Assembly (NCBI GenBank): GCA_963920525.1
Contig: OY986439.1
Span: forward strand, 212,434,500-212,498,499
Direction: 5' to 3'
DNA: 64,000 bases
Source: Dichetophora obliterata
Lineage: Eukaryota > Arthropoda > Insecta > Diptera > Sciomyzidae
In this document: positions 45,419 through 57,499 of the stretch, one piece after another
How the letters are laid out: the number at the start of each line of letters is the position of its first letter
How positions within the stretch are numbered: the first letter of the stretch is position 1
Made by a program: the position numbers and the translations under genes
Notes under the pieces: model-generated
What the model saw: only the letters and a program-made list of their open reading frames with translations
The model's database searches: none
Told to the model about the DNA's origin: nothing

Positions 45419-47100
45419 AGCTTTGATATCAAAATAATGGGAATTTTTCCAGAATTTAATATTTGTAAGAAACTTCATCATCACAATATATATTCACACA
45501 TTTCCATAAAAAATGCTTATTTTAAGGTATGCGTAACATATAGCGAAAAATGTGTTTTGTTCATTGTATTAATGTCTAAAATTTTCCCTTACGCCATGTT
45601 CTTCAATTTCTTATAGTTTAGATTTTACTTCAGAAATATTGTTTAAACACTCATATTTCAGGCCAAAGGTCACAAAAATATTTGGTGAACTCTTTCTCCC
45701 TACTTTAATTTATTTAAAAAAAAATTATCAAAATCGGTTCAGAAGCACGGAAGAACTGTTTCTCCTACGTCGTCTATCTCTACATAACGAAATGGCTTAA
45801 TGCATAGATTTGTGTATATAACTTTGGAGTGGTTTGAAATATTTGAAATTTTTTTTCACAAAAATTTTTTTTCAAACTGTAGAGATTTGTAGAAAATATA
45901 AAAACAACATTTTAAAAAATTTAATTTTCATCAAAAAAATCATAGGGGGTAGCTCATGATTTTCGATGATAGAAATTGTTTTTTGCATTATGTGTCAAAA
46001 TGAAGCAATTTTTGCTCATAAATGATATGTCATATGAGAGAGTGTGAAAAAAAGAAAATTTTATAAGAAAAAAAAATAACAACAACACAAACGTTTGGCC
46101 TATTTTTTGAGCAAAAAACTGAACATTTTAGAGTTATTTTTAAAACCATATAAAACATTGAATTGGTGAGATAACGTTTAAGCTTTTCTTATTTCTCCAA
46201 AGTCAATGCAATAATCTTTGAGATAAAGAAAATTTGATGAAAAACGATTGAAAAATGGCCAAGATATTTGCTTGCAAAATCAAAACTTGAAATTTCAATC
46301 GTTTTATTCTCATTCTGAGGCGATGACCCTGGAAATACGTTGTACTGAGTTTATCGAATTCGGTTGATTAATTCATGCGATATTGCTAAAACAAAATAAT
46401 AAATCGCATGAATTAATCAAGCGAATTCGATAAATTTGGGCTTAAACTCTTCGTTTTGAATTGTAAATTGAATTAAATAATGGATTGAGCCAAAAAATGG
46501 CCATGAAAGTAGTATTCTTGGACAAAATCATGAAAAAAATGGAAAAATGGTCCAAAATTTGGACAAAAATGCCCGTAACTTTTGAACCGTTAAACCAATG
46601 TTGGAGATTTTTTTGTAAATTGATCAAAATAAGTTCACCTTTCCAACGCTACTGGCGATTAAACCCAATCGATAGTTTTTGAGTTATGGATGTGAACGTG
46701 TAGGTAATATTTCATACGAACGTCAATTTGGGAAAAAATCTACCAACAAAAAGTAGGGGACTCGATTTTAACGATAGAGGTATGGTTCCTTTGGCAAATT
46801 TTCATGGAATAACCCATAGAATACGAAAATCATAAGAAAATTGGTGAATTTTTTCACTCCCTACAAATCGACCCGCCCTAACCGTTATATTTCTGAACTA
46901 ACTTCGTTTCATACAAAAATACGTTGTACTGAAAACATCTATAGTTTTCGAGCTATCACTCAAAATAACGGAAATTTTTTATAATTTGCTATTTGTAAGA
47001 AATATCACCATCACAATATATATTCACACTTTTAACATAAAAAAATGCTTATTGTAGAGTATCTTTGAGATGGCGCAAAATGTCGGAAGTATTTTTTGCA
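45419..47100. repeat. Diverged dispersed repeat copies, including a local duplication
   Basis: About 45420-45560 and 46950-47090 are diverged copies of one sequence (shared ATTTGTAAGAAA, CACAATATATATTCACAC, AAAATGCTTATT). 46280-46350 and 46920-46940 carry the GTTGTACTGA-type words seen at 17.1, 19.6 and 39.9 kb. No coding capacity. Confidence 0.6.
46350..46434. repeat. Near-perfect 32-bp hairpin
   Basis: Arms 46350-46381 and 46403-46434 are complementary at 31 of 32 positions (each contains GAATTCG and ATTAATTCATGCGAT) around a 21-bp AT-rich loop. Such a strong stem in this otherwise diverged repeat suggests a recent inverted duplication. Confidence 0.85.
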
Positions 47101-48051
47101 CACCTTTTCGATGTCTAAAATTTCCTCTTACATTATTATATTCTTCCATCTGTTACAGTTTAGCTTTTACTTAATAAATTCTCTTTATACGCTCATATTG
47201 CAGGTCGAAGGTCAACAATCTAAAATGTAACCATACTGTGCAGCCAGATCTTTCATTTGATATCTCATTCACTATTCTATCTCTTCTTATCCCTGAGATT
47301 CCTTATTAAAAATAATACAAACTTTCAACGTCAATATTTCGGGTCAGAGGTTATAAATTTAAAATCTTAAATGATTCTGCACATAAAGGGCACAGTACCT
47401 TTTGAATGATATAAGTTTCATTGCCCTTTTTCTAAAATTAATTTCGAAAAAGTGTATGACATTTCATGTTTGCCTATTAATATATAAAATTACATTCTGT
47501 TTATTGATTGCACGTTCAAACTTTCTATAAATTATATTAAATGCAAGAGAAAAAATGAGACATCTACTTTCACGTATCGGACGCGTTCTGTCAGCCAACG
47601 TTGCATATCGTTGTGTTTGATTACAAATTTTAGCAAAAGTAACAAAATGAGGTAAAGGTTTTTGAAACCAATTTTTTATTTCATATTACACCATGCTTTC
47701 GGTGTAAAAAGATTTTAAATAAAGCCAACAGTTTATTTTTAAATGTTTTATTTACGTTTCGTAACGTGCAGACAAATCACGTCACGTGTCTGACAGGAAG
47801 ACAGTGTTGCAGTTCAATTGGGTCATTAAGTAATTACGTTGTTAAGTAGTTGTGTAATTTAGTACTAAAAAAATGAATTTAATATATTTTTCTTTCCTTT
47901 TTTTACTCTTTTTTTACGCTTTTCATTTTTACTTAAAAAAAAATCTTATGAAACATTTACTAAACGTTTATGAAAACGAAAAACTACACTTGTGAAACAG
48001 TGCAGACGATTTGATTATCATGGTAAATGAATTTAAATATAATTTGCTTAA

Positions 48052-49458
48052 CCCTTTGATGACCGAATTAAAAAGGATGGGGCTACATATTTTCTGAGGT
48101 CAGATATGTATTAGTCTTTATTCAAATATGAGCTGACAATGGACAAACTCCTTGGTGCACTAGTTCGTTAGTTACAGGATATTGCTCATTTGCAACTTTG
48201 AGCAGTTATTGGACAAACTTAACACTTTTTCTATAATTTTTTATTTTGTGTATATAACTCTCTCACCTTTATTAATTTATATTGTGCACTTAGTTTTACA
48301 ATTAAACAATTATTTTAACGTTTTTTTGCACTTTTCGTATAAACGCTTTTTTGCGAAATGATTACAATCTTGATTTCGATCATTTTACTCTACGGAAAAC
48401 GGCTACCGAATTAACACGTGCAAAGCTTTCAATAGATCAAATAGCTGTGAGCTTGCACAACACGTAAGGCTACATGTTGCAAAAAACCAATGCTGAAAAA
48501 AATGAAAATAACGGCCCAGCAAACCAAAGTTTCCGAATTCGTAACGAATTCGTTACGAATTTTTCGAAATTATTCCGAGTTCGGCATCCGAATTCGTTCC
48601 GATTTCGTAACGACAATCGTATGGAGGGGTTGACACGAATTCGTAACGAGTTGTCGTAACGAATTCGGAAGGAATTTTAGTAAGGAATTCGTAACAAATT
48701 CGTAAAGAATCGGAGTATCGTATTCGTAACGAATTCGTAACAAATTCGTAAAGAATTGACGTATCGATTTCGTAACAAATTCGTAAGCAATTGAATTATC
48801 GTTTTCGTAACGAATTCTTTACAAATTCATTACAATTTCTTAACGAATTGCAGCACCGAATTCGTAACGAAATGAAACATCAAATTTGCAACGATCTCTT
48901 AATGATTTTTGTACCGTATGTAATACAAAATTAAATAACAATTTCGAATCAAAGTTTAGTTAGGGCTTAAGATGCCCCAGACTATATGTTTCGTACAAAT
49001 GACATGGCAAAAATTAAAGATCCTTTGCAACTACTATTACGGAACATATGTAAATGTGAATCTGACATGTCGTTTTTATTTGCATCTGTAAAAATAATTA
49101 TTAGAACCATATTTTGTATCATCGGTTTTTAAGAAAAAGTTGTTTAAAATTAAATTATTTTACAAATGGAAAATTATTTAAAATGCCGCTAGGCTCATGG
49201 CCTACCAATTTTTTTCAACTCGAAGTATTTAAAAGACCTCACAATTTTAATTTGAAAATTTGATTTCGGAACTCTTTCGAATTATTCGGAAATGTTCCGA
49301 AATTGCTGTTGCGAAATAGTTAAGAATTTGTTAAGAATTCTCGAAATAGTTACGAACTAATCGGAATTCAGACAAATTCGGAAACTTTGGTTTGCAGGGG
49401 GGACATAGAAGCCTATAAGTACAATGTTGCTTGTAAGCAACATCGGTCCATCAAAGGG
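48052..49458. mobile_element. piggyBac-like non-autonomous element
   Basis: 1407 bp with ends CCCTTTGATGACCGA (48052) and the complement CCCTTTGATGGACCGATG (from 49458). The left flank is TTAA (48048-48051); the right flank is TTCA (49459-49462), one change from TTAA. CCC-type ends at TTAA are the piggyBac signature. The uninterrupted paralogue near 17850-17870 confirms insertion. No transposase is present; most of the interior is a second, nested foldback element. Confidence 0.75.
48519..49395. mobile_element. Nested foldback element with GAATTCGTAACGAATTCG repeats
   Basis: 21-bp exact inverted ends (GCAAACCAAAGTTTCCGAAT plus T, 48519-48539 and 49375-49395) enclose degenerate tandem words of the GAATTCGTAAC type, dense at 48535-48870 and again, as complements, at 49260-49380. 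The tandem words are themselves near-palindromic. No coding sequence and no certain target duplication. Confidence 0.7.
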
Positions 49459-49581
49459 TTCAATTAATAATATGAAAACCTTTCTCTTAGATCATATCAT
49501 AAAGTTATAAGTTTTAATTTTTTGGTCACGGTCTACTTTTCTGTGGAATACTTCTTACAATAACATTAACGTCTAGCTTTA

Positions 49582-49754
49582 GGATGTGTGCGAATTGACC
49601 TAAATGCAACCTAAACTGAATTGGGTCGATAAGGCAGTGCTTCCTAAATAATTTAGAAAATTCTCGAGCTATCTAAATGCTTCCTTAATTAAGAAGCACT
49701 GCCTTATCGACAATATTTAGTTTAGGTCGCATTTTGATCAATTCGCACACAGCC
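49582..49754. mobile_element. 173-bp Harbinger-type MITE
   Basis: Ends GG(A/C)TGTGTGCGAATTGA in inverted orientation, flanked by TTA on both sides (49579-49581, 49755-49757). Almost the whole element is palindromic (GTCGATAAGGCAGTGCTTC and its complement). A 3-bp TWA duplication with GG-starting ends fits PIF/Harbinger. A half copy (AAGGCTGTGTGCGAA) lies near 61660. Confidence 0.8.
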
Positions 49755-49757
49755 TTA

Positions 49758-50404
49758 GTAGCAAACGTAAATGGTTTGTAGTTTGTTGTTGCTTTTCGAA
49801 ATTGATCTTACACTTTACTCCTGCCAGATGACGAGAAAAGCCTTATTAACGCTGTTGTATTGCTGTAAGATGCTTTATGTTATAATTATGTTTAAAATAA
49901 GTTTTTGTAAAATATTGTCTTTGAAATTAAATTTGCAAAAAAAAAATTTTCAAACAATATTAAAGCAAGCTTAATTTTTTTCTAATTTTTCTTTTCTAAA
50001 GAACCCTCGGCTTATGGGCTGTTTTTAAGTAAAACTAAAAACTTACAACCTTCCTCTTCACCACTTATCAAAAAGCGTGTGTTTATATGGTATATATATA
50101 TATATATATTTTAAAGCCTAAAAGAAAAAAATAAACTTTGCCAATATTTATACTTGAAATCAACAGAGTTAATAATCTTGGTAACTGTTGCTAACTTTAT
50201 GGTTGCCCACCATGTTTAAATGTTTTTTCTCCTCTGATTCAACAGAAACACAATTACTTAATCAGTGTGCTTGACACAAAATGACAGCGTGTCCTGGTTG
50301 TGTCTTCGATGCTCAAAGATGAGTTGGATTTAGATTGAGCTTGCTGCGGTGTGGCACAGTTGGACGTTGTATATGGCAGTTTGCTTAACTTGGCGTGCCT
50401 TACG

Positions 50405-50435
<31 letters not shown>

Positions 50436-52170
50436 GATTTACCCTACGCTACGGATGAAAATAATATAGTAAAACCACTGCGAAAAGCGAATCACACCAA
50501 CATATGCCGCGCCAATGGCATAAAACGTAAGTCGTTGCCATCTCACCAAGATTGTCGAATCGTAAAAAGTGTCAGTTCTGTATTTTATGTACGTACATGT
50601 GAATAATGTTGTTTTTGTTATTTGATTTTTTGTTCCTAAAATGCCAGGCAATTTCTTTGTTGTTGAGAATTATTAGTCAGTGATTGATGCATGACCTGCG
50701 GCGCTGGAATTGAGCGATGAGCCTTAGTAGTTAGCTGCGAGTGGGTGGTGAGCAATTTGCAGCTTGTACAAGATGCTAATGGAAAAGTTTTGCTGTTATC
50801 TAATGTAATGCATATGTTGTGTTGACATGAGTTGCTATAAAGTTTTACTATTACTTAGGAAAAAGGTACATCGTGACGTATGAGTGACATTTAATTAGTT
50901 TGCTTGCAACAAATGCGATAACTTTGCTGGCATAGCAGCGTTTTAAATGAAACTGCAAACTTTAATTAAGCATCAATGGCGTCAACTATTGGCTAGACTA
51001 TTGAGTTGTCAGTGGAGCCACTATTGAAGCTACATATGAATAATTTATTCTCTCCTTCAAATATGTATGGAGATATTTGCTTACTTTGGCAAATTTTCCC
51101 AATATTTTTTTGGCTTAAACCAAAAGCAGGGACAACGGGTTGAATGTTAAGTAAAGCTTATTTCAGACGAGCATTAAAAGGTTTCTGTTTTTTACTGCTA
51201 CACAAGTAAATTGAATTTCTTGGAATTTTTCTGCGCTTTTTATTTTAATAAGAAGGCAAAAATACTTTGTATGCATACAGAAACCAAGAGAAGAAAAGCA
51301 CAAAAGTGTGTAATATTTTTGTTTTGCTTGTTGTGCTTCATTGCTGGCCTTTTGTTTTTTTTTTGGTAATGGCTTTGCGCATCACGGCAAGCAGCTTACC
51401 TAGAGCTTTAGGAAAATGCTTGAATATTTATGTTTTTATGTGCTATTTTCATGGGTTTGCTTGTTTTTTTGTTGTCGGTATTTTTGTGTTAAATTCTTGC
51501 TAGCTGATAAAGGAAATTATGACAAGTTAGGCTTGCTGCCAAATAAAAAAAGCAATAATTTATATTTAACTGATTAAAAAATACTGCTATTTTTACAAAC
51601 ATCAGTGTGTGAGAATATGCAACCAGCTGTAAAGCAGAGCTTTAAGAGCAGTCACATGTTGCTGCTGCATGTTGGTTGCATGACGCCCATGCCTGAAATT
51701 ATATAGCTAATGCATGTTGTGCATAAATTATTTTTTAATTGCTATTCTTCCAGTACATTTAGTAAATTAATAAAACGCGTGTCACTGCATTATAAAGCAG
51801 CAGCAATGGCGACATTTTGACGCTGCTACCAAACAACTATTTATGCAGCCAGCAGCAGCTGCAATGCTCACAATTTAATCCTGTTGCAGTTACTTGTTTT
51901 AACAACAATGTGCTTGCATCGAGCACTTTTTTGCTTGAAACAAAGACGGTTAACATAATTCAAGAATGCTGATTTTAAGGAGTAATAGCTACTTTCTTGT
52001 GTATGGCCAAATAACAATTAAAATTCATTGTTCATTTGTGCATGCATTTTTAGGATTCTTAAAGGTTTCTTCCTCGATATAGTTTCTAATTAGCTTGTAA
52101 ACTTTGTTCCCTTTATTAAACCCTTTGCTAAAAAAAGCGAGAGTTTTAAAGAATTTCTTAATTAAGAAAG
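49758..52170. other. No assigned gene; microsatellites
   Basis: Contains a TA run (about 50091-50109) and an adjoining CA-TA run (about 50404-50436). From 50240 to 51900 the sequence looks unique, with purine/CAG patches, and may be ordinary intron. No exon could be supported. Confidence 0.45.
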
Positions 52171-52809
52171 CAGGGACCGTACCGGTTATATTTTTTATCA
52201 AAAAAGTCAGATATTAACAGTTATTATTTCACTTTTATTTTTTCCGACAAAAATACTGGTTATTTAATGTCTTTTATTTTTTCGGGCAAAAATAACTGTT
52301 ACAAAAGTTATTTTTTATTTTTTTGGTCAAAAATAACAGTTATTTTGGGCCTTTTATTTTTTCGGACAGAAATATCAGGCAATTTGAATTTTTTTAAAGG
52401 CCATTTGAACGACAAAAAAGTTTTATGCAATTTTTATCGTCTCATCAAAGCGCATATTTTGAGCTATACAACTTTTTAGTTTTTAAAGTTTTTTATGCAT
52501 CCTTTGGAAAAATGCAAATTGCCTTATATTTTTGACCGAAAAAATAAAGGGCACAAAATAACTGTTATTTTTGACCTAAAAAATAAAAGTCAAAAGTAAC
52601 AGTTATTTTTGCCCAAAAAAATAAAAGGCAAAACATAACAGTTAATTTTAATTTTTATAGTAACAGCCAAACATTTAAAAGGCATTTAATATACGCAAAG
52701 CTGCTGCCATTACGATAATAATGGTATATTTAAAAAAGTCCTGCGCCCACTTTTTCGTTATGCCTTTTTCATCTGAAAATTGTAAAATAACAGTTATTTT
52801 CGGTCCCTG
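52171..52809. mobile_element. 639-bp hAT-type MITE with AACAGTTATTTT subterminal repeats
   Basis: Ends CAGGGACCG (52171) and CGGTCCCTG (to 52809), flanked by an exact 8-bp duplication TAAGAAAG (52163-52170 and 52810-52817). Both arms carry several near-palindromic AAAATAACAGTTATTTTT words spaced ~55-60 bp apart, interleaved with TTTTATTTTTTCGG or its complement. Non-coding. End sequence and 8-bp duplication point to hAT. Confidence 0.92.
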
Positions 52810-52817
52810 TAAGAAAG

Positions 52818-53640
52818 GTTTGAATCCAATAACCATAAACTTTAAATGAATCTATTATGATAAGTTCTTTCAAAAACCTTCGCAATATCAGAAAATAGAC
52901 AATCTTACATTTTTTATTTCGATTTGCATTTTGGACAATTTCGTCATAAAGAAAAATGCTCGGAAAAAGTTGTTTCTATGTCAGTTTACGATGGAAAAGA
53001 TTTTCTTTATGATGATTCAATATTAATAGTTTAAAATTTTTCTCGAATATTTTTCTTACAAATGTTATTGAAATAATTTTTGAATGCTTTGACTTATTAT
53101 CATTTTTGGCACTCATATTGTACTTTACAAAAAATTTTTAAACGATTTGGGCTTGTTATAACCAATTATGATGGTATTTGGACATGCACAATGTAATAAT
53201 TCAAAGCTACATATACATTTTTTGATATTTTTTTTTGTTTGAAATAAGTTTATTTTTTTTTTTAATATATGGATATGTTGCGTTTTAAGCTAGGAGTGTC
53301 AATTATTATAATACTAAATGCATGTCACTGCAGTGGCGTGCATCAATTAAATAAGTGTTGACTTTTTTGAATTACGCTCGCTTTAAGCATTTATTAAAAC
53401 TGTTAACATATACAGCTAGTTTTGCCCGTGCTGCGTGCTTCTGTGTGCGCGTTTGTTTTGTTTGCCTCGTTTGTTTCACAACGAAGTAAGAATAGCTTTG
53501 CTAATAATATTCTAAAAATGTCACAAGAGATTTACTAAGCGCTCACATTATTATAAAAACACAACAACATTTAATTAATTTTTTAAACTATGCAGTTGTT
53601 GCTTAGCGTACAAGTGACTGAAGCATACATTATGTGTGTG

Positions 53641-53681
<41 letters not shown>

Positions 53682-56600
53682 TGGAAGGTGAACATCTTAG
53701 ATATGTTTCGTGTTGTAATTTATAAAGTTTTAATCATAGTTTACACACATTGCAAGGCGAGACGCTAATGGATACCGCTGACATGGCGTATGAGTAACTT
53801 ATAATTGGATTTATTAAGTATTTTTTAGCTAATGAGTTTTTTAAAGTATAACTACTTTTGTGTTATCTTTCAATTTTGGGTTTTATGTTTGTTTCTACCG
53901 AAATGTAACTAAAAAACAGTCAATAAGAAATGGTGAAGCTAAGATGAGTAGGAATGGGTAGATGTATTGGTAACGGTGTTTTTTTTCACAGCTACTCGAA
54001 AGTAACGTTCACAGTCTGCTACTGAAATATTTTAGTCACAGTGATTGTTACTTCTTTTTTATTTATTTTTTTAACAGAGAAAGTTCTAATCTCAGTAACA
54101 GTGACTGTGATTCTTGAGTAATACTGATTCTGAATTTCTGCTACTGGTATTCCCCTTTAACAAAATCACAGTAGTCGTGATTTCTATTTCTGGGGATATA
54201 CGTTAACTGTTGAGTTATTTTTTTATTCGTGTGGTTAGTTTTGGTGTGCATTCACAATGGTGATGTTACGTTAAATTAATGCATTCAATGATTTGATTAC
54301 TAAAAAAGGATCTTTAGCTAGAGTTGTTTTGGCTTTAGGCGCGCCACGCTGTATGTAAAGGCCACAAGGCCGATTTATGTAAATGATAAAAGTAAGGCAA
54401 TGCTGCCAGTATATTGATTCCACGTAAATCAAAGAATAGCTGTCTTCTGTTTTAAGTGTGAATTTGCTTTTATAATAATTTGTCACAATAATTTCTTAAC
54501 CTAAGACATACCTATTTTTCAGTCACATTTCCAATGTATTTAGTTAAACCAATCATTTAAGATTGTTGTGAACAAATATGCAGACTTGCGTTATGTGTCT
54601 TCCACAAAATGCAATACCAAAAGTTTGCTTTTTTTTGCAGTTTTTATAACTTGTCTATTTTTTTAACAATATACAATTAAATAGCATTATATTTTAAATT
54701 TAGTGAAATTTTAAGAGTACAAATAACTTTTTTATTTTTAAAGACATATTTATGATTTTCATGCCACTGAAAAGAATCTTGAATAAATCACAAATTTGAT
54801 GCTACCAAAATGCTTAATCGAAATCTATGCTAGCTGTGAAAGAAGCAATCACAGGTATTTTTCACTATGATTCTAAAGTAGCAACCCCATTGAGTAGCAG
54901 TGACTGCAAAGAAGCAGTTTTGCGAATGACTAATTATGAGTGACATGTTTGACCGAAATGATTTTTTTTGTAAAAACTCAAAACTCGCAAATGATTTTCA
55001 GAGATTAAAAAATATTTCACGAGACAGAAAGGAATACATTTTTTGGATGTTTTCGAGAGATTGCCTCGTTTGGCTTTCCTGAACGTAGTGCATCTTTTGT
55101 AGATAAGCGATGAAGTTAATAGTTAGAAAACTAATATTTTGCAGTTGAAAGCGATGCAACAGATGTGGCATAATATTTATCGAGCTGTGTTCAAGCTTCA
55201 AGAGTATTTTTTCCCCCCATCAGGATGTAATAGTAACGTGTTTTTAACAAAACAATAAATCCACTTTTTTTCCATCAAAAGCCTTAGTCACAGAGACATT
55301 GTCTCTTTGAGAGCAATTACTCGGGATTGCGTTGATAAAATGGCATGATATTTTTTGACAGTAATCTAGTTATAGTTTTACGGAAGTATAAGGATTTTTA
55401 GTTTGTAGTGCCATCTCTGTATCACGCCAAAGATTTTTCAGCCCACGTAGTATATTCGCATTCTGTCAATGAAGTACCGGAAACTGATTATTTAAAAACC
55501 AGGTATAAGATATTGTTATTATATCAATGTATTTGTTATCTGAAATTCTTTCTTAAATCGCTCTTTTCTTACGACTTAGAAATTTTTTGCACACACAATT
55601 TTTACATATTAAGATTTTGTTTTTGATTCTTTTGTGCCAAAATTTTGTTTTCTTTTTGAGTTGAGTCGATGTTTTTTTGGTTTGAAATTGCTGGCAAATA
55701 TTGTCAAAAATGTTAAATTGTAATTTGAAGTTTATTATCAGTAGCAAAATAATAACAATATTTCAGAATAATTTAGAGATTGTGCGCAGCAAAATGTGTA
55801 TAAGTTGATTAAATAAAATCCTTAGCCATTTAGACATTTTTTTTTAACAAACCATGCAGTTCTACAGCCTAAGTAAGCTTCAATGTAAAGAAAACGATAG
55901 AAGAAGTATTTTTTTTTATTTAAATTGAAAAAAAAACTGTTTTAAATATGCAAATTTCTCCCCAGAATTCATGGTAAAAATACATACAACAGCGTTCACA
56001 GCTTGTGTTGTGAGCAATTTGTTTATTTGTTTGCTTGTCTGTTGCTCTTTCACACAAATTGCGCGCTAAACACACAATAAACAAAAAAGGAACGCACAGA
56101 GCGTTGACAGTTATGAATGTTTGTTATAGATATAATCGGGGGGAAAGAAACACAAAAATCATGGCATGTACGCACACGACAGAGAAAGTAAAAGAAGTAA
56201 AAGAAGATGGAGACAAAAAATTAGACACGTTTTAAAAATTTTGATGCTGATGAAGACTGATAAACAAGCGTTTAAGTTAAGATGATTTCAGTGCACGCAC
56301 GCGTCTGCCAAGAAATTTTGATTTAATCAGTTGTTTACTTTAAAGCTCAGCGGGAAATTACTAAATCTATAAATCAGTGAAACAACATGTTGAGCAAAAA
56401 TACGAACGACTGCTATATTAACTCGTTTTATCGTAATTGGATTTTTTTCAAACTTTGAAAAGACTTTTAAGCAGCACAAACATTATGGCATAAACTAAAA
56501 CTACCATACAGTTATTAAGTGTTTTTATTTGTGTTGCCAGATGTGGCAACGCCAGGGTGATTCGGGTTAAAACAGGTTTAATATTTTATACCGATTCTGA

Positions 56601-57499
56601 CATGTGTTGAAATGCATTTTTATATTTGCTTTTCAGTATTTGTGTGCTTTATTTAAAGTGGTTCGTGCACCGATTACAAATATATTGAAAATATTTCTAG
56701 AACTGAGGCTGAACTTTTCGTAATGGATTTGCATATGTTTAGCAACATGTCAAAAATTGAAACATTCACCTTTGGTTTCTGTTTTTTTTTGGTGTGTATA
56801 ACTAATGTAGGTGTAATATTTTATTTGGCAATTTTAAAAACGAAACCTATTTTTACAATCGATTCAATGCCTCAAGCATGGGTGGGTTAAAAAAAACATG
56901 CCAATTTATGTGCAACGGAGCGTATGAGTGATATCAATCAGATTTGAAACAAGCATAAAGAGTAAAACATTATTTAGAGTATGCTTGAAAGGAAAATTTT
57001 AAAAATGGGTTTATTTAATTATGCAAAAAGCTCGAGCGTAAAGCATTGCAATTTAAGGTTTTAGATTTTATTGCAAAAACTTAAGCACATTTGGCTTTGT
57101 ATAATTCTTGAATAACTTTGAAAAAAATGTTATTATTTTGCTATTGATACGAAATTTAAAATAGTAATTTAACATTTTTGACAATGGTAGCAACAATTTA
57201 AAACCAAAAAGCATCAACTCACAAACAGAGAAACGCAATTTCAACACAAAGGAACCAAACACAAAAGGGTCAAAATATATTACTTCACTTTATAGAGTGG
57301 GTGCATATTAAAACCGTACTCCTTTCATTCTTTAAAAAAGGCTTACCTTTCATTCTAACTTGAGAATTATTTAAATGTTTTCCTAGCTTTTGTGTGCCGC
57401 GATGTAAATGACTCTTTTTTAGACTCTTTTTTAAACAACAAAAAAAAAATTTGCCTATGTGCATTAGAGTGGAATGAATTTTCAACCTCATGTAGTTTT
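52818..57499. other. No gene recognised; TG microsatellite
   Basis: A TG run of ~45 bp lies at about 53632-53678. The rest is AT-rich with some apparently unique stretches (53330-53480, 56000-56300). Open frames up to ~72 codons carry no motif. Confidence 0.45.

Larger units (their letters stand above)
47815..49540 (+). repeat. Copy of the 17.6-17.9 kb repeat, split by an insertion
   Basis: 47815-48051 follows 17605-17850 (GTTCAATTGGGTCATTAAGT, TATGAAACATTTAC, GAAACAGTGCAGACGATTTG). 49463-49540 follows 17870-17930 (CCTTTCTCTTAGATCAT, AAGTTTTAATTTTTTGGTC). The 1.4 kb between them is absent from the 17-kb copy, which acts as an empty-site reference. Confidence 0.75.
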
